38,681 nt of DNA from Soonwooa sp032062245. GTDB lineage: Bacteria > Bacteroidota > Bacteroidia > Flavobacteriales > Weeksellaceae. The DNA lies in NCBI RefSeq assembly GCF_032062245.1, contig NZ_DAMBQF010000025.1, forward strand, positions 1 through 38,681, written 5' to 3'. The position numbers and the translations under genes were made by a program. The notes beneath the pieces were generated by a model. The model had not been told where the DNA came from. It worked only from the letters and a program-made list of their open reading frames with translations, and searched no databases. Shown piece by piece: positions 1 to 9,832 of the stretch (the first letter of the stretch is position 1; the number at the start of each line of letters is the position of its first letter).

Positions 1-125
1 TCATAACCTAAAATTAATTGTTTTTTGCTAATAACTTTAGGGTTATAAAATGTCCAGTTTTTGGGGAGACTTACATAATCTAGATGTTTTTTTTAGTTTT
101 ATATTAATTAACTAAATGTATCAAA

Positions 126-1709
126 ATGAAGAAAATTTTACTAAGTTGTTTCTTGGATGCTTCTTATTTTTCGCAACCACAAGTAATATTGGTAGAAAGT
201 TTTGAAGGAACTATTAGTCCGGCTTACAATTTATCAGGGGGTATTAACCCAAATGTTTATACTTTGTCGCCGACATCGTGTGATGGGATAAAGGCTGTTG
301 GAGGTTTCTTGGATGGTAGTGCTAATACTAGCTCCAAAACTATGGATCTTATCTATACCAAACCAGCAAATGTAACATCTAATGGTGATAATATTACCTT
401 ATCGATATCATTGATTACGATTAAAAGCCCTTAAGATACTACTGCTGCAAGAGGTGGTGTTGTTAGCTTAGTTTATAGTATTGACAATGGTGTAACTTAC
501 ACTAATTTTACCACTAAAAATCTTAACCCTGATGGCGACGCTTGTACAGAAGTGGCTGGTGTGATTCCTGCTTTGACTAATGTACAGAATAGCTTAAACT
601 AAGAGTAAGAACTGTTGCAACATCAGGCGCGCAATATAAGGCATCAAACTTCTTCGACAGTTTTGATATTATTCAAAACACAACCGTACCACCAATATGT
701 ACTAACGTCGATGTACCAGCAAATGGCGCAACAAATGTTTCTCTACGTCCAACTTTATCTTGGCCAGCTTCTCAAGGTGCTTTTGCTTATTTGTTGAGTT
801 TAGGAACTACGCCAGGTGATGACGATATTTTATCAGAATCTGTTAATACCAACTATTTCAACGTAGGTGAAAAGAAGACATTACTAGCTGATACTAAGAT
901 CTATGCGCAGCTTATTTCTGTTAATAATGTTGGCTCAACACCAAGTTGTGAGGTTATGTATTTTACAACAGGAGCTAATCAAGTGGCAGCATATTTTGGT
1001 CCACTAATCGAAGAAGCGACTTATCCTATTACAATTGTTAATTTTGCAGGTATCAACAATTCTTCAAATGCTAGCATTAATGTAGATGAAGATCACAAAT
1101 TTTTCCTAGATACACAAGCAAAAGTTAAAAAATGGACTACTTACCCAATTACTTTAATTGGAACAGGAGAAGGAGCTAATAGATTTGGATATACGGTATA
1201 CATAGCCTGGAATCAAAATGGATCTTTCTTGGATGCTGGTGAAGCTTATTTTAAAACTTCAGATTTTGCAGGAGGTTCTGGTGCGACAGTTACTGTTAAC
1301 AAAAATATTGCAATTCCGGCAACCGCTAAGTTAGGTGATACAAGAATGCGTGTTAAGTATAACTTTAATGCTTCTGCAACGGAAACAGGTGATGAGCTAA
1401 GTCCTTGTTTAGATATGACCTACGGTCAAACGGAGTATTATACGCTAACAGTTATTAACGATTTAGCGACTAACGAAGCTAATAAAACGTTTGCAATTGT
1501 ATATCCAAATCTTTCTCTGACGTTCTTAAAATTTCTGATGCTAAAAATGTTGCGTCTATCATAATTACAGATATATCTGGAAGAACAGTTAAGACTTTAG
1601 CGCCAGCTTCAGAATTGAAATTGGATGATCTTAAAAAAAAGGAGTTTATCTAGTTACAGTTAAATTAAATAACGGTACGTCAACAACAACGAAAGTTATT
1701 AAAGAATAA
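126..1709 (+). pseudogene. Broken T9SS-secreted protein (GEVED domain, type A sorting domain)
   Basis: Read across its breaks this is one secreted protein of about 525 residues. It has a short N-terminal hydrophobic start (MKKILLSCF), a jelly-roll-like N-terminal domain beginning near VESFEGT, a fibronectin/Ig-like segment (ANGATNVSLRPTLSWP, near 720-780), a GEVED-type domain (AWNQNGSFLDAGE, then LGDTRMRVKY), and a C-terminal T9SS type A sorting domain (YPNPFSDVLKI, DISGRTV, GVYLVTVKL). The frame is broken at least four times: an in-frame TAA at 432-434, a shift near 599, a one-base loss near 1511 inside the YPNP motif, and a shift in the A8 run at 1633-1640, where A9 would restore frame. Such proteins are exported by the gliding/type IX system and anchored or released at the surface. 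With four lesions the gene is probably dead. The cargo function is unknown. Confidence 0.85.
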
Positions 1710-1739
1710 CTCATTTGAGTTTTGTTTATTGTAGGAGGC

Positions 1740-1766
1740 CGACTTTGAAAGAAGTCGTTTTTTTTT
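1740..1766 (+). terminator. Rho-independent terminator of the T9SS pseudogene
   Basis: Stem CGACTT/AAGTCG with a six-base loop, followed by nine T residues. It lies 30 bases after the restored stop codon, so transcription termination survives although the gene is broken. Confidence 0.75.
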
Positions 1767-1787
1767 AGTTTAAATTTTAAAAGTAAA

Positions 1788-1805
1788 ATAAGCCCTAAGG
1801 CTTAT
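1788..1805 (-). terminator. Possible terminator overlapping the stop of the 335-aa gene
   Basis: A perfect 7-bp hairpin ATAAGCC-CTAA-GGCTTAT spans the stop codon of the minus-strand gene. On the minus strand it is followed by TTTTACTTTTAAAA, a poor U-tract, so termination strength is uncertain. Confidence 0.45.
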
Positions 1806-2802
1806 GTGGAAATAAATCTTTTAATTCGATAGATGTGTCGCCACGAGAAATTTCGCAACGTGTAAAATCGTTTTTATCAATCCTAAACTTAATTGTGATT
1901 GGATAAGAGGTATTAATTTTATTTAATTTTCGGAAGGCGTCCAAAATTTGTTGTGAGTTTAATCCAAATGTAACGGAATAATTTTTATCGTTTTTCCAAC
2001 TGATATAAAAATTTTTGGGAATAGTACGAAGTTCTATTTTCCTGTCGTTTTGCAGATCAGTTATGGCATATTCTGCATGAGAAATCGCATAGAAACTGGT
2101 GATACTATCTTCAGGATTTGCTTTTTCGATCTGTGCTCGCCACCAATATTTATTGCTTATAAGTTCTCCAAAGTCGGATATTTTTGTAATATCTTCATAA
2201 TCGTTATAATGACCATCAAGTGATTCTTTATTAACCAATTCTTCAATGGTACCACTTGTTTCTTTAGCATTAAAGGAAGCTACTGTTGCATAATTTAGTT
2301 GGTCGTTCTTAGCTTGATTTAGTTTAAGTAAAACTTTTCCTTTATTTTGAATTTCAAGGAAGAAAGTAGGACTTTGTTTATTTCTTAGGACTAATTTTCT
2401 AATCTTTTCGTAGGGCAATTTGGTGGCAATTCGATAAAATTTACGTTCATTTCCAGAAAAGAATCTTAGGCTAAGTGAGTCGGGTAATAAATCCTTATCA
2501 TAGGTTGAAAATTTAATTTTAACACTATCAACAGTATTAACAATCTCGCCAGCCTTTTTTTTTGAATCGTAATTGAGATTTTTTTGGGATTTGTCAAAAC
2601 GGTTAAAAAATGAGGCATCAATAATTTTAATTGCATTGACATCATCTTTTGAAGAGGCGGCATTGCTACTAAGGATTTCTGCTTCCCAAGTGAGTTTGTC
2701 TTGCTCTTTGTTTTTGTAACGAACAATGAGATTAAGTATTACAATAAAACCTAATGCTATCGCTAAAAATATGTTGAAAAAATCGAGTTTAGATGTTGTC
2801 AT
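1795..2802 (-). CDS. Hypothetical membrane-anchored protein (335 aa)
   Basis: I do not recognise this family. The protein has one N-terminal hydrophobic helix (about residues 8-27, FFNIFLAIALGFIVILNLIV) followed by a basic stretch (RYKNKEQ), so it is probably an inner-membrane protein with a large soluble domain. The rest is charged and beta-rich, with no cysteine pairs or obvious catalytic motif. A C-terminal stretch (FYISWKNDKNYSVTFGLNSQ) is faintly reminiscent of Bacteroidetes DUF2931-type lipoproteins, but there is no lipobox and I would not assign it. The frame is intact. It sits 11 bases after the 94-aa membrane protein gene on the same strand and is probably co-transcribed with it. Confidence 0.7.
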   Translation of the reverse strand: MTTSKLDFFNIFLAIALGFIVILNLIVRYKNKEQDKLTWEAEILSSNAASSKDDVNAIKIIDASFFNRFDKSQKNLNYDSKKKAGEIVNTVDSVKIKFSTYDKDLLPDSLSLRFFSGNERKFYRIATKLPYEKIRKLVLRNKQSPTFFLEIQNKGKVLLKLNQAKNDQLNYATVASFNAKETSGTIEELVNKESLDGHYNDYEDITKISDFGELISNKYWWRAQIEKANPEDSITSFYAISHAEYAITDLQNDRKIELRTIPKNFYISWKNDKNYSVTFGLNSQQILDAFRKLNKINTSYPITIKFRIDKNDFTRCEISRGDTSIELKDLFPHKP

Positions 2803-2813
2803 ATTCCAAAATA

Positions 2814-3098
2814 TTAATGTTGATAGGCGTGACCTAAAGCATTTAAATAACTTAATATGAAAAAAGCGGTAACCGCAACTATTATTAAAAATATATTGAA
2901 TCTTTTAAAATTCTTTTGGTACCGATTATTGTCTAATTTTGCTGAAAGTCCAATCGAAATCACGGGAATAGTTAAAACCATTAAAACAAAAGCACCATCT
3001 TTTTTTAGAAAAGAAGAATCAATATAATCGAGATAATACAATGCGCCAATCTCTATACAAATGAGCAAAAATATTGTTATAAAAGGATTGTCTTTCAT
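2814..3098 (-). CDS. Small three-helix membrane protein (94 aa)
   Basis: The sequence shows three hydrophobic segments: residues 6-26 (FITIFLLICIEIGALYYL), about 37-54 (AFVLMVLTIPVISIGLSA) and about 67-88 (NIFLIIVAVTAFFILSYLNA), joined by charged loops. No family is recognised. It is the promoter-proximal member of a two-gene unit with the 335-aa protein downstream. The 3099-3223 stretch ahead of it is AT-rich and shows no clear TAnnTTTG promoter. Confidence 0.65.
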   Translation of the reverse strand: MKDNPFITIFLLICIEIGALYYLDYIDSSFLKKDGAFVLMVLTIPVISIGLSAKLDNNRYQKNFKRFNIFLIIVAVTAFFILSYLNALGHAYQH

Positions 3099-3223
3099 GA
3101 TGCGTTGGTTGGCGAAATTTGTCTTTGATTGATATTATTGATTCTAATATAGAGAATATTAAAGTTCTGTTTTTAATATTTTTTGTTAAAATTTTTAATA
3201 TTAACTAAAACTGTTTCTTAAAT

Positions 3224-3256
3224 AAAAAAAATCCCACTGTCAAAAGCCAATGGGAT
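3224..3256 (-). terminator. Terminator of the RND efflux operon
   Basis: On the minus strand, ATCCCATT pairs with AGTGGGAT (8 bp, one G-U) around a ten-base loop and runs into eight T residues. It lies about 30 bases after the RND pump stop codon and closes the four-gene operon. Confidence 0.85.
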
Positions 3257-3283
3257 CTCAGGTTAAAATAATTGATTAATAAA

Positions 3284-6200
3284 TTAATCGATATGCTTAG
3301 GTGTGAAGCCGTCTTCACTAAGTTCTCTATGTTCGTAATCTGCTTTCATTTCTGCTTCGTAGTCGATAGTTTCGTCTTTTCCGAATCTTCTCAACATCGA
3401 ATCAAATAAAGAATATACAACAGGTACGATAATCAAAGTCAAGAATAATGATGATGTCAAACCACCGATAATTACCCAAGCAAGACCGTTGTTCATCTCA
3501 GCACCTGCACCTTTTGCCAATGCAATTGGGATCATACCAAAGATCATCGCAATTGTCGTCATCAAGATCGGACGAAGACGTGCGTGGTTGGCTTGTATCA
3601 AAGCATCGTGAGTATTAGCCCCAGCTGCTTTTCTCATGTTAGCAAAGTCGACAATCATAATCGCGTTTTTCGCAACTAGACCAATCAACATAATCATACC
3701 TAACATGGTAAAGATGTTTAATGAATTTCCTGTTAATGCAAGAATCACCATTACCCCAATCAACGCCAACGGAATTGAGAATAATACCACAAACGGATAA
3801 ACAAAACTGTCATAAAGCGATACCATTACTAGGTAAACCAAAATAATAGCGGCTAATAAAGCGATACCTAAAGTACCGAAACCTTCTGACTGGTTTTCCA
3901 TATCTCCACCCCAGATGTAATCTACACCTGCAGGTTTTGTTTTTTCATTGTTCATGAACATTGCTGCCCATTCGTTTGCCACGTCTCCCGAAGGACGACC
4001 AACTACTTTAGACTGAACTTTAACAGCTGGTGATTTATCACGACGTTGTAACAAACTCGGCCCAGAACTCATCTCAACATTTGCAAACTGACTTAATCTA
4101 ATTTGCTCGCCTTTATTGTTGGTGAAGATTAAGTTTTTAACATCGTCAATAGATTTTCTACTGTTGTCAGCAAATCTAATGTTGATATCATATTCGTATT
4201 CACCAGCACGGAATTTACCATCTGTATTACCGTTGAAGGCTGTCTGCATCGCTTGACCAACGCTAGAAAGATTTAGTCCTAAAGCCGCCATTTTATCACG
4301 GTCGATGTTAACACGGATTTCTGGGTTACCTGTATCGGTTGACAATTCTGAACCGATAGCACCTGGCACTTTTTTCAACAAGGCTAAAATACGTTCTGCT
4401 TCTTTAGTTGCAGTCTGTACATCTGGTGCAGTTACTACCATTTCGATAGGCGCACTTTCCGCACCCATAATACCGATTGGTGCAGTTTTAAACTCAACAC
4501 CAGTGAATTTTTCTTCTAATTGTCTTTTAATTTTTGCAGACAAAATATCTGTACTTTCGCTTCTTTCTGCTTTATCAGTTAAAATAACCTGAATCTCAGA
4601 TTGATAAGCTGTTGACTGAGCTGCACCCATACCGCCGGACTGTTGACCAACAGTTGTAATCATATTAACAACTTCTGGATATTGTCTCAAGAATTTTTCA
4701 ACATCTAAAGTAACTTGGTTAGTTTTCTCAACAGACGCATCTTTTGGTAATTCCATTTGAACTAAGAATTCACCTTTATCTAATTTAGGGAAGAATTCTC
4801 CACCGATAAATCCAAGTCCAACTAAGCTGAAGGAAGCTATAAATACTAAAAATGTTACAATGACAGTCGTGATTCTTCGTAAAGTTGTTTTAAGACACCA
4901 TTCCAGAATATCAGTAATCCAATGTGTGAAATTATCTAATTGTTTTTCGAACCAAAGGATGAACTTTTCAAATAAGTTTTTACCTGTTAAATGTTCTAAT
5001 TTTCCGAATCTTGATGATAACCAAGGGATGATCGTAAATGACGCCAACAAAGATAACAAAGTTGCAATAACTACCGTAACACAAAACTGAGCTAGGATGT
5101 TTGCAACTAGACCAGTACTCATCGCAATTGGTAAGAATACTACCACAATTACCAACGTAATCGCAGTTACGGTAAATCCAATTTCGGAAGCCCCATCATA
5201 AGCCGCACGGATTTTAGATTTACCCATCTCCATGTGACGATAGATGTTTTCCAAAACCACAATCGCGTCATCCACCAAGATACCAACAACCAATGAAAGT
5301 CCTAATAAACTCATCAAGTTAAGAGTATAACCCATCAAATTCATACCAATGAAAGCCGCAATCAATGACATTGGGATTGCCACCATTACGATAACCGCGT
5401 TACGGATACTGTGTAAGAATAATAACATAACCACCGCAACCAAAATAATTGCTAAGAATAAGTCGAAAATTACGTGATCCGCAGCTGCTAATGTAAACTC
5501 TGTAGAGTCGTTAACAATATTCAATTTAATACCTTGATTAGCGTAGTTTTTCTCAACCTCCTTCATCGTTTTTTGGATACTTTCAGAAACCGCAACGGCG
5601 TTAGCATCCGATTGTTTTTTAACCTGAATTAAAATAGTAGGAAGTTGGTTGTAGCGTGCTAATTTTTCAACATCTTGTGTCGTGTCAAATACTGTTGCAA
5701 TGTCAGATAATCTAACCTGTGCACCGTTGTTAGATACAACCAGGTTTCTCATATCTTCGATAGACTTATATTTACCAGCTAATCTAATCGTGGATTTTGA
5801 AGTTCTAGTTTTAACACTACCAGTAGGGAAGTCAAGGTTTGAAGATAAAATCGCTTGTTGAACTTGCCCAATAGAAAGTCCATAACCTTGCAATTTTTTC
5901 TCATCAATATTAACTTGAATTTCTCTTTCTTGTCCTCCTACAAGATCAATTTGTGCCACACCATTTACACGGGAGAAAGTAGGTTCAATTTTTTTATCCA
6001 ATAAATCATAAAGCTCTTTATTATTAAGTTTATCACTTCCGATACTTAACGTCATAATTGGTAAGTCATCTAAAGAGAACTTGTTAAGAGACGGTGCTTT
6101 CGCATCATCAGGAAGGTCGGATATGATGGCGTTAACTTTACGTTGAGCATCATTTAATGCAAAATCTACATCGGCACCTGGATTCAATTGGACCATAATA

Positions 6201-6469
6201 ACCGAAAGACTTTCATAAGATGAAGCTTCTACTTTTTTTACGTTTTCTAAGGAACCAACGGCATCTTCTATTTTACGAGTAACCGATGTCTCCACCTCAC
6301 TTGGTGAAGCACCTGGATAGATCGTAGAAATGGTTACCATATTGGTTTCAAATTTCGGTATTAGCTCGTATCCCATCATGGAATAACTAAGCAATCCGCC
6401 CAACGTTAGCAATGTAAATAATACAATGACTAAGGTTGGTCTTTTAATCGATATTTCTGCTAACTTCAT
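3284..6469 (-). CDS. RND multidrug efflux pump, inner-membrane transporter (HAE1/AcrB type)
   Basis: A proton-driven inner-membrane transporter that captures substrates from the periplasm or membrane and passes them to a TolC channel. At 1061 aa it has the normal AcrB family length. It starts with the typical cytoplasmic helix and first membrane span (MKLAEISIKRPTLVIVLF), then a large periplasmic porter loop. Membrane helices 2-6 carry the TM4 acidic pair in GILVDDAIVVLENIY (about residues 401-402), the proton-relay aspartates that separate RND pumps from non-pumping homologues. A second periplasmic loop and TM8-12 follow, with GLVAKNAIMIVDFAN (the TM10 lysine). The DD pair and low Met/His content favour organic substrates (HAE1) over heavy metals (CzcA). 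It is the last gene of the TetR-TolC-adaptor-RND operon, 7 bases after the adaptor. The specific substrate cannot be read from sequence. Confidence 0.95.
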   Translation of the reverse strand: MKLAEISIKRPTLVIVLFTLLTLGGLLSYSMMGYELIPKFETNMVTISTIYPGASPSEVETSVTRKIEDAVGSLENVKKVEASSYESLSVIMVQLNPGADVDFALNDAQRKVNAIISDLPDDAKAPSLNKFSLDDLPIMTLSIGSDKLNNKELYDLLDKKIEPTFSRVNGVAQIDLVGGQEREIQVNIDEKKLQGYGLSIGQVQQAILSSNLDFPTGSVKTRTSKSTIRLAGKYKSIEDMRNLVVSNNGAQVRLSDIATVFDTTQDVEKLARYNQLPTILIQVKKQSDANAVAVSESIQKTMKEVEKNYANQGIKLNIVNDSTEFTLAAADHVIFDLFLAIILVAVVMLLFLHSIRNAVIVMVAIPMSLIAAFIGMNLMGYTLNLMSLLGLSLVVGILVDDAIVVLENIYRHMEMGKSKIRAAYDGASEIGFTVTAITLVIVVVFLPIAMSTGLVANILAQFCVTVVIATLLSLLASFTIIPWLSSRFGKLEHLTGKNLFEKFILWFEKQLDNFTHWITDILEWCLKTTLRRITTVIVTFLVFIASFSLVGLGFIGGEFFPKLDKGEFLVQMELPKDASVEKTNQVTLDVEKFLRQYPEVVNMITTVGQQSGGMGAAQSTAYQSEIQVILTDKAERSESTDILSAKIKRQLEEKFTGVEFKTAPIGIMGAESAPIEMVVTAPDVQTATKEAERILALLKKVPGAIGSELSTDTGNPEIRVNIDRDKMAALGLNLSSVGQAMQTAFNGNTDGKFRAGEYEYDINIRFADNSRKSIDDVKNLIFTNNKGEQIRLSQFANVEMSSGPSLLQRRDKSPAVKVQSKVVGRPSGDVANEWAAMFMNNEKTKPAGVDYIWGGDMENQSEGFGTLGIALLAAIILVYLVMVSLYDSFVYPFVVLFSIPLALIGVMVILALTGNSLNIFTMLGMIMLIGLVAKNAIMIVDFANMRKAAGANTHDALIQANHARLRPILMTTIAMIFGMIPIALAKGAGAEMNNGLAWVIIGGLTSSLFLTLIIVPVVYSLFDSMLRRFGKDETIDYEAEMKADYEHRELSEDGFTPKHID

Positions 6470-6476
6470 GTTTAAT

Positions 6477-7538
6477 CTACTTTACAATATTGACTTTGGA
6501 ACCATCGTTAAGGTTGATTTGTCCGCTGGTAATAACTTGTTCGCCACCGTTTAATCCAGCTAAAATTTGTACTTTATCACCATAAACTTTTCCTGTTGTT
6601 ACTTTGACCATTTTCGCAACACCGTTGTCCACGATAAATAATTGACCAGAGCTAACTCCATTAACGAAAGCGTCTGCAGGTACAGTTAACATATTTTGAG
6701 TTTCGGCACCATGATTAGTTTTAAAGATAGCAGTTGCGTACATACCTGCTTTCAATTGACCATTGTTGGCAACTTCGATCTCAACTGGGAAGTTAAGAGA
6801 TGCGTCAGCTTTAGGAGCGATAAAAGTAATTTTACCAGCAAAAGAGTCTTCAGGAAGTACGTTAACATTGATTTTAACAACTTGACCTAATTGGATTCTT
6901 CCAACTTGGCTTTCGTCTACTAATACCGAAAGTTTAACCGTATTAATATTTACAATTTCGAACATTGGCGTACCTGGAGATACAACAGCGCCTGGCTCGA
7001 TTAATCTTTTGTTAATCGTTCCGCTGATACCTGCACGTACAGTTGCGTTGTTAACTCTTACACCTTGTGCACGAACTGCTGCTTGCGCATTTTTTAGTTG
7101 TAGTCTTGAGTTATCCACTTGTTGTTTTGTAACACCTCCAGTTTTGAAAGCATTTTCGTAACGTTGGTTATCGATAATTGCATTTTGAAGGTTGTTTTGA
7201 GCTTGTGTCATATCTACTTCAATAGCATCTTTTTTGATGGTTGCAACAACTTGTCCTGCATTAACACGAGAACCTTCTTTTACAAGAACGCTAATAACAC
7301 GACCTGCAATTTCTGAAGAAAGATTGGTTTCAGCCTTTGGGATGAAAGTACCATTCGCAGAATAATCTGTATCGATATTTGATCTTGTAGCTGTGATAAC
7401 ATTAACGTTAATTTTATCTACTTGCTTCGCTACTTCTGCTACTTTTGCGGTCTGTTCTTCTTTGTTGGATGTAATTTTGTAAACGAACAATCCTAAAAGA
7501 ATTGCAGCAACGATTACATATATTAAAGTTTTTTTCAT
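6477..7538 (-). CDS. RND efflux periplasmic adaptor (membrane fusion protein)
   Basis: This protein bridges the RND pump and the outer-membrane channel. It has an N-terminal membrane anchor (residues 4-23, TLIYVIVAAILLGLFVYKIT) without a lipobox cysteine. A split lipoyl half-motif follows (GRVISVLVKEGSRVNAGQVV), then a short coiled-coil hairpin (DMTQAQNNLQNAIIDNQRYE), the second lipoyl half (GTINKRLIEPGAVVSPGTPMF), a beta-barrel domain and a membrane-proximal domain. The order and the 353-aa length match the MFP/HlyD_D23 family. The short hairpin fits an RND adaptor rather than a type I secretion adaptor. It lies 15 bases after the TolC gene and 7 bases before the pump, so the three are surely co-expressed. 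Confidence 0.94.
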   Translation of the reverse strand: MKKTLIYVIVAAILLGLFVYKITSNKEEQTAKVAEVAKQVDKINVNVITATRSNIDTDYSANGTFIPKAETNLSSEIAGRVISVLVKEGSRVNAGQVVATIKKDAIEVDMTQAQNNLQNAIIDNQRYENAFKTGGVTKQQVDNSRLQLKNAQAAVRAQGVRVNNATVRAGISGTINKRLIEPGAVVSPGTPMFEIVNINTVKLSVLVDESQVGRIQLGQVVKINVNVLPEDSFAGKITFIAPKADASLNFPVEIEVANNGQLKAGMYATAIFKTNHGAETQNMLTVPADAFVNGVSSGQLFIVDNGVAKMVKVTTGKVYGDKVQILAGLNGGEQVITSGQINLNDGSKVNIVK

Positions 7539-7553
7539 TTTCTGAATAGTTTA

Positions 7554-8900
7554 TTATGGTTGAGTTAATGTGTTGAGTTCTCCTTTAGCTTTTATTAACT
7601 GGATTTCAGCTTGTTTGTAATCTAACAATGCGTTTGCATAATTTTGTCTTGCTTGCGTTAATGCATTTTCTGAATCTAAAAGTTCAGTTAGATTTGCAAG
7701 TCCATATTGGTAGTTAGATTGCGTGTTTTTTTGTACTTTTTCTGCAAGTTCAACATTGTCTTTCATGCTGTTAAGATTAATTAAAGCATTCTCGATATTT
7801 GTTACAGAGTTTTTGTAATCTAAGTTTAGGCTTTGTTTTGTATTTTCGATATCTTGTTCTACATCTAGAATATCAATCTCCGCTTGTTGGATTCTTGCTT
7901 TTGTAGCACCACCAGTAAAAATTGGGATGTTAACATTTAATCCAATTGATGCAAAGTCACTCCAGTTAACACCGTTGTTAGAGCCATTGGTTAAAGGAAA
8001 CTTGGTTCCCATCCCGTAAAAACCGTATTGTCCTTGTAGACCAACTGTTGGATAATGCGCTGCTTCAGTAGCTTTTTTATTAAACTGAAGAAGTTCTTTT
8101 TGTTTTTCTAAAACTTTAACCTCCGAACGGTTATTTATATTTGCTAAAGATTCGATTAACTCAGGCTTAGGCTCGATGCTCTTCTCTTCTAAAGTAATCT
8201 CGGTCTCTACTGGAATTCCCATATAGAATTTTAAAGCATTTTTAGTTAATTCTACAGCATTAGTAATACGTTGTTTATTAGATGAGATATTTGTTAGTTG
8301 TACATTAGTTCTGTCTAGGTCAATTTGTTTTGCAAGACCATTATCAACAAGACTTTTGATGATATTTCTAACTTTCTCAGTATTACTATAACTAGCTTCT
8401 AGTGTTCTAAGATTTTCTTCTTGTACAAAAACATTATAGTAGGCAGTTGCTACATTGGTAATGATTTGTTCGTTAGTTAGTTGAGCATTAAGAATATAAA
8501 ATTCTCGAGTCGATTTTGCAGCCTTTAGACCGATAAAAACTTTTTGATCAAAAATTGCTTGGTTGACCGTTGCAGCGATGTTGGACGTCCAAGGTTGTCC
8601 CATCTTAACAACCATTCTTTCTCCACCGAATTCTAAAACAGATTCTTGAATAACAGGGTTGTAAGTTAGATTACCGCCAACATGTACTTGTGGTAATGCA
8701 CCAGCACGCGCTTCGTCGATTTTGTACTCTGCTTTTTGCACTTGCAAAGCAGCTTTCTTGGCTTCGGCTTTGTTAGCTAATGCCTTCTGAATTGCTTCTT
8801 GTAAAGAAACAGATTCTTGCGCATAAGCTGAGAAAATACCGAACACTAATAGCGCACCTGATAATATGGCTTTCGCTTTGTAATTAGTGTAATGTTTCAT
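7554..8900 (-). CDS. TolC family outer-membrane efflux channel
   Basis: This is the outer-membrane exit duct of the pump. A signal peptide is visible (AKAILSGALLVFGIFSAYAQ, cleaved after AYA). The mature part shows the duplicated TolC/OEP architecture: long amphipathic helices (SLQEAIQKALANKAEAKKAALQ near the N-terminus; NLTELLDSENALTQARQNYANAL near the C-terminus) separated by short beta segments. At 448 aa it has the normal length. No lipobox cysteine is present, so it is TolC-like rather than an OprM-type lipoprotein. It is second in the operon, 21 bases after the TetR gene. Confidence 0.94.
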   Translation of the reverse strand: MKHYTNYKAKAILSGALLVFGIFSAYAQESVSLQEAIQKALANKAEAKKAALQVQKAEYKIDEARAGALPQVHVGGNLTYNPVIQESVLEFGGERMVVKMGQPWTSNIAATVNQAIFDQKVFIGLKAAKSTREFYILNAQLTNEQIITNVATAYYNVFVQEENLRTLEASYSNTEKVRNIIKSLVDNGLAKQIDLDRTNVQLTNISSNKQRITNAVELTKNALKFYMGIPVETEITLEEKSIEPKPELIESLANINNRSEVKVLEKQKELLQFNKKATEAAHYPTVGLQGQYGFYGMGTKFPLTNGSNNGVNWSDFASIGLNVNIPIFTGGATKARIQQAEIDILDVEQDIENTKQSLNLDYKNSVTNIENALINLNSMKDNVELAEKVQKNTQSNYQYGLANLTELLDSENALTQARQNYANALLDYKQAEIQLIKAKGELNTLTQP

Positions 8901-8921
8901 ATGATTAAATTCTACGTTTTA

Positions 8922-9518
8922 CTAATTTTTAAAAATGGTGCTTAGGATAACATCTTTACGCTCTTTCAGAAGTCGTTCGTATGTTTCGTTGCTCATTTCC
9001 ATTGTTTTTTGGAAAAGTGGTCGCATACATGTTGGGAAAGACAGTAATGATGCTAGATTCAGGATGAATTGTTCCGTACTAATAGGACTGATATTTCCTT
9101 GCTCAATTTCTTCTTTCAATTCACTATCTAGTTTTTCCATTGTTTTTTGCATGTCTTCTGGCGTTTTGTAGGCACAACCTTGGTTCATTTGTGTGACAAT
9201 GTATATCTCTAAAAAAGGATATTGCATCGCAGAAGACATTGAGTTTTCTATAAATTCGGTTAATCTGTCACGGAAGGTCATTTCGGATTTCATGATAGCA
9301 TCCGATTTTTCTTTTTCCTTAAGTAAAGCTTCTTCAAAAACTAGATTAAAAAGATTGTCTCGTGATCTGAAATAATAATTAATCAAAGTACGGTTAACGC
9401 CAGCAGCATCGGCAATCTCCTGCGTAGTCGCATTAAATTTGCCTTCTCCGAAAAACAGCTTCTTTGCGGTCTTGCGGATAAGTGCTTCTGTATCGTCTTT
9501 TTTAATTTCTTGACTCAT
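8922..9518 (-). CDS. TetR/AcrR family regulator of the efflux operon
   Basis: A dimeric ligand-responsive repressor by family. The N-terminal DNA-binding domain is clear (residues 10-60: EALIRKTAKKLFFGEGKF, then the helix-turn-helix TTQEIADAAGVNRTLINYYF, then RSRDNLFNLVFEEAL). The C-terminal ligand domain is divergent, as usual. It is the first gene of the operon it probably controls, an arrangement that gives autoregulation. The start ATG at 9516-9518 lies about 25 bases after the -7 element, and a TTGACA/TGTCAA inverted pair brackets the promoter. The ligand is unknown. Confidence 0.93.
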   Translation of the reverse strand: MSQEIKKDDTEALIRKTAKKLFFGEGKFNATTQEIADAAGVNRTLINYYFRSRDNLFNLVFEEALLKEKEKSDAIMKSEMTFRDRLTEFIENSMSSAMQYPFLEIYIVTQMNQGCAYKTPEDMQKTMEKLDSELKEEIEQGNISPISTEQFILNLASLLSFPTCMRPLFQKTMEMSNETYERLLKERKDVILSTIFKN

Positions 9519-9545
9519 TTAATTATGTTTAACAAAAAAGTTTGA

Positions 9546-9575
9546 CAAAATTATTAAATTTTCATATTTAACAAA
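9546..9575 (-). promoter_or_regulatory. Efflux operon promoter (Bacteroidetes -33/-7) between inverted TTGACA half-sites
   Basis: On the minus strand a TTTG at 9575-9572 is followed after 18 bases by TAATTTTG at 9553-9546, matching the Bacteroidetes consensus TTG-N17-23-TAnnTTTG. Inverted half-sites TTGACA (9542-9547) and TGTCAA (9578-9583) sit at both edges and are candidate repressor sites. The start codon follows about 25 bases downstream. Confidence 0.7.
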
Positions 9576-9632
9576 AATGTCAATAATCAATTAACAAAAA
9601 ATTAACAATTGAAAACGAATAATTGAGGGCTG

Positions 9633-9663
9633 TTGTTCACCAATACCTAAAACGTTATATTTG
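9633..9663 (+). promoter_or_regulatory. Promoter upstream of the NUMOD4/HNH-like gene
   Basis: TTG at 9633-9635, a 20-base spacer and TATATTTG at 9656-9663 fit the Bacteroidetes promoter. This predicts an unusually long leader of about 165 bases before the GTG start at 9833. The rest of the 9519-9832 gap is AT-rich, and I see no gene in it. Confidence 0.6.
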
Positions 9664-9832
9664 TTAATGCTTGATAATTAGTTTTTAAGACCTAACTTAT
9701 TCGATTTCAGTAATATTAATAATTGTGCCACTTTATGATTTGACTTATAAAATATGTTAATAATCATGTTTTTATATCCCAAATGAGGATTAAGTTTTAA
9801 ATAATTTCTAATTTTGTTAAAAATGTAGTAAT

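Noticed and set aside
3..47. Imperfect inverted repeat ATAACCTAAA/TTTAGGGTTAT at the window start
   Set aside because: Long AT-rich loop and one unpaired base; no neighbouring feature supports a regulatory role or an IS end.
615..797. 60-codon open frame inside the first pseudogene
   Set aside because: It is out of frame with the recognisable Ig-like and GEVED coding sequence and has no sense of its own.
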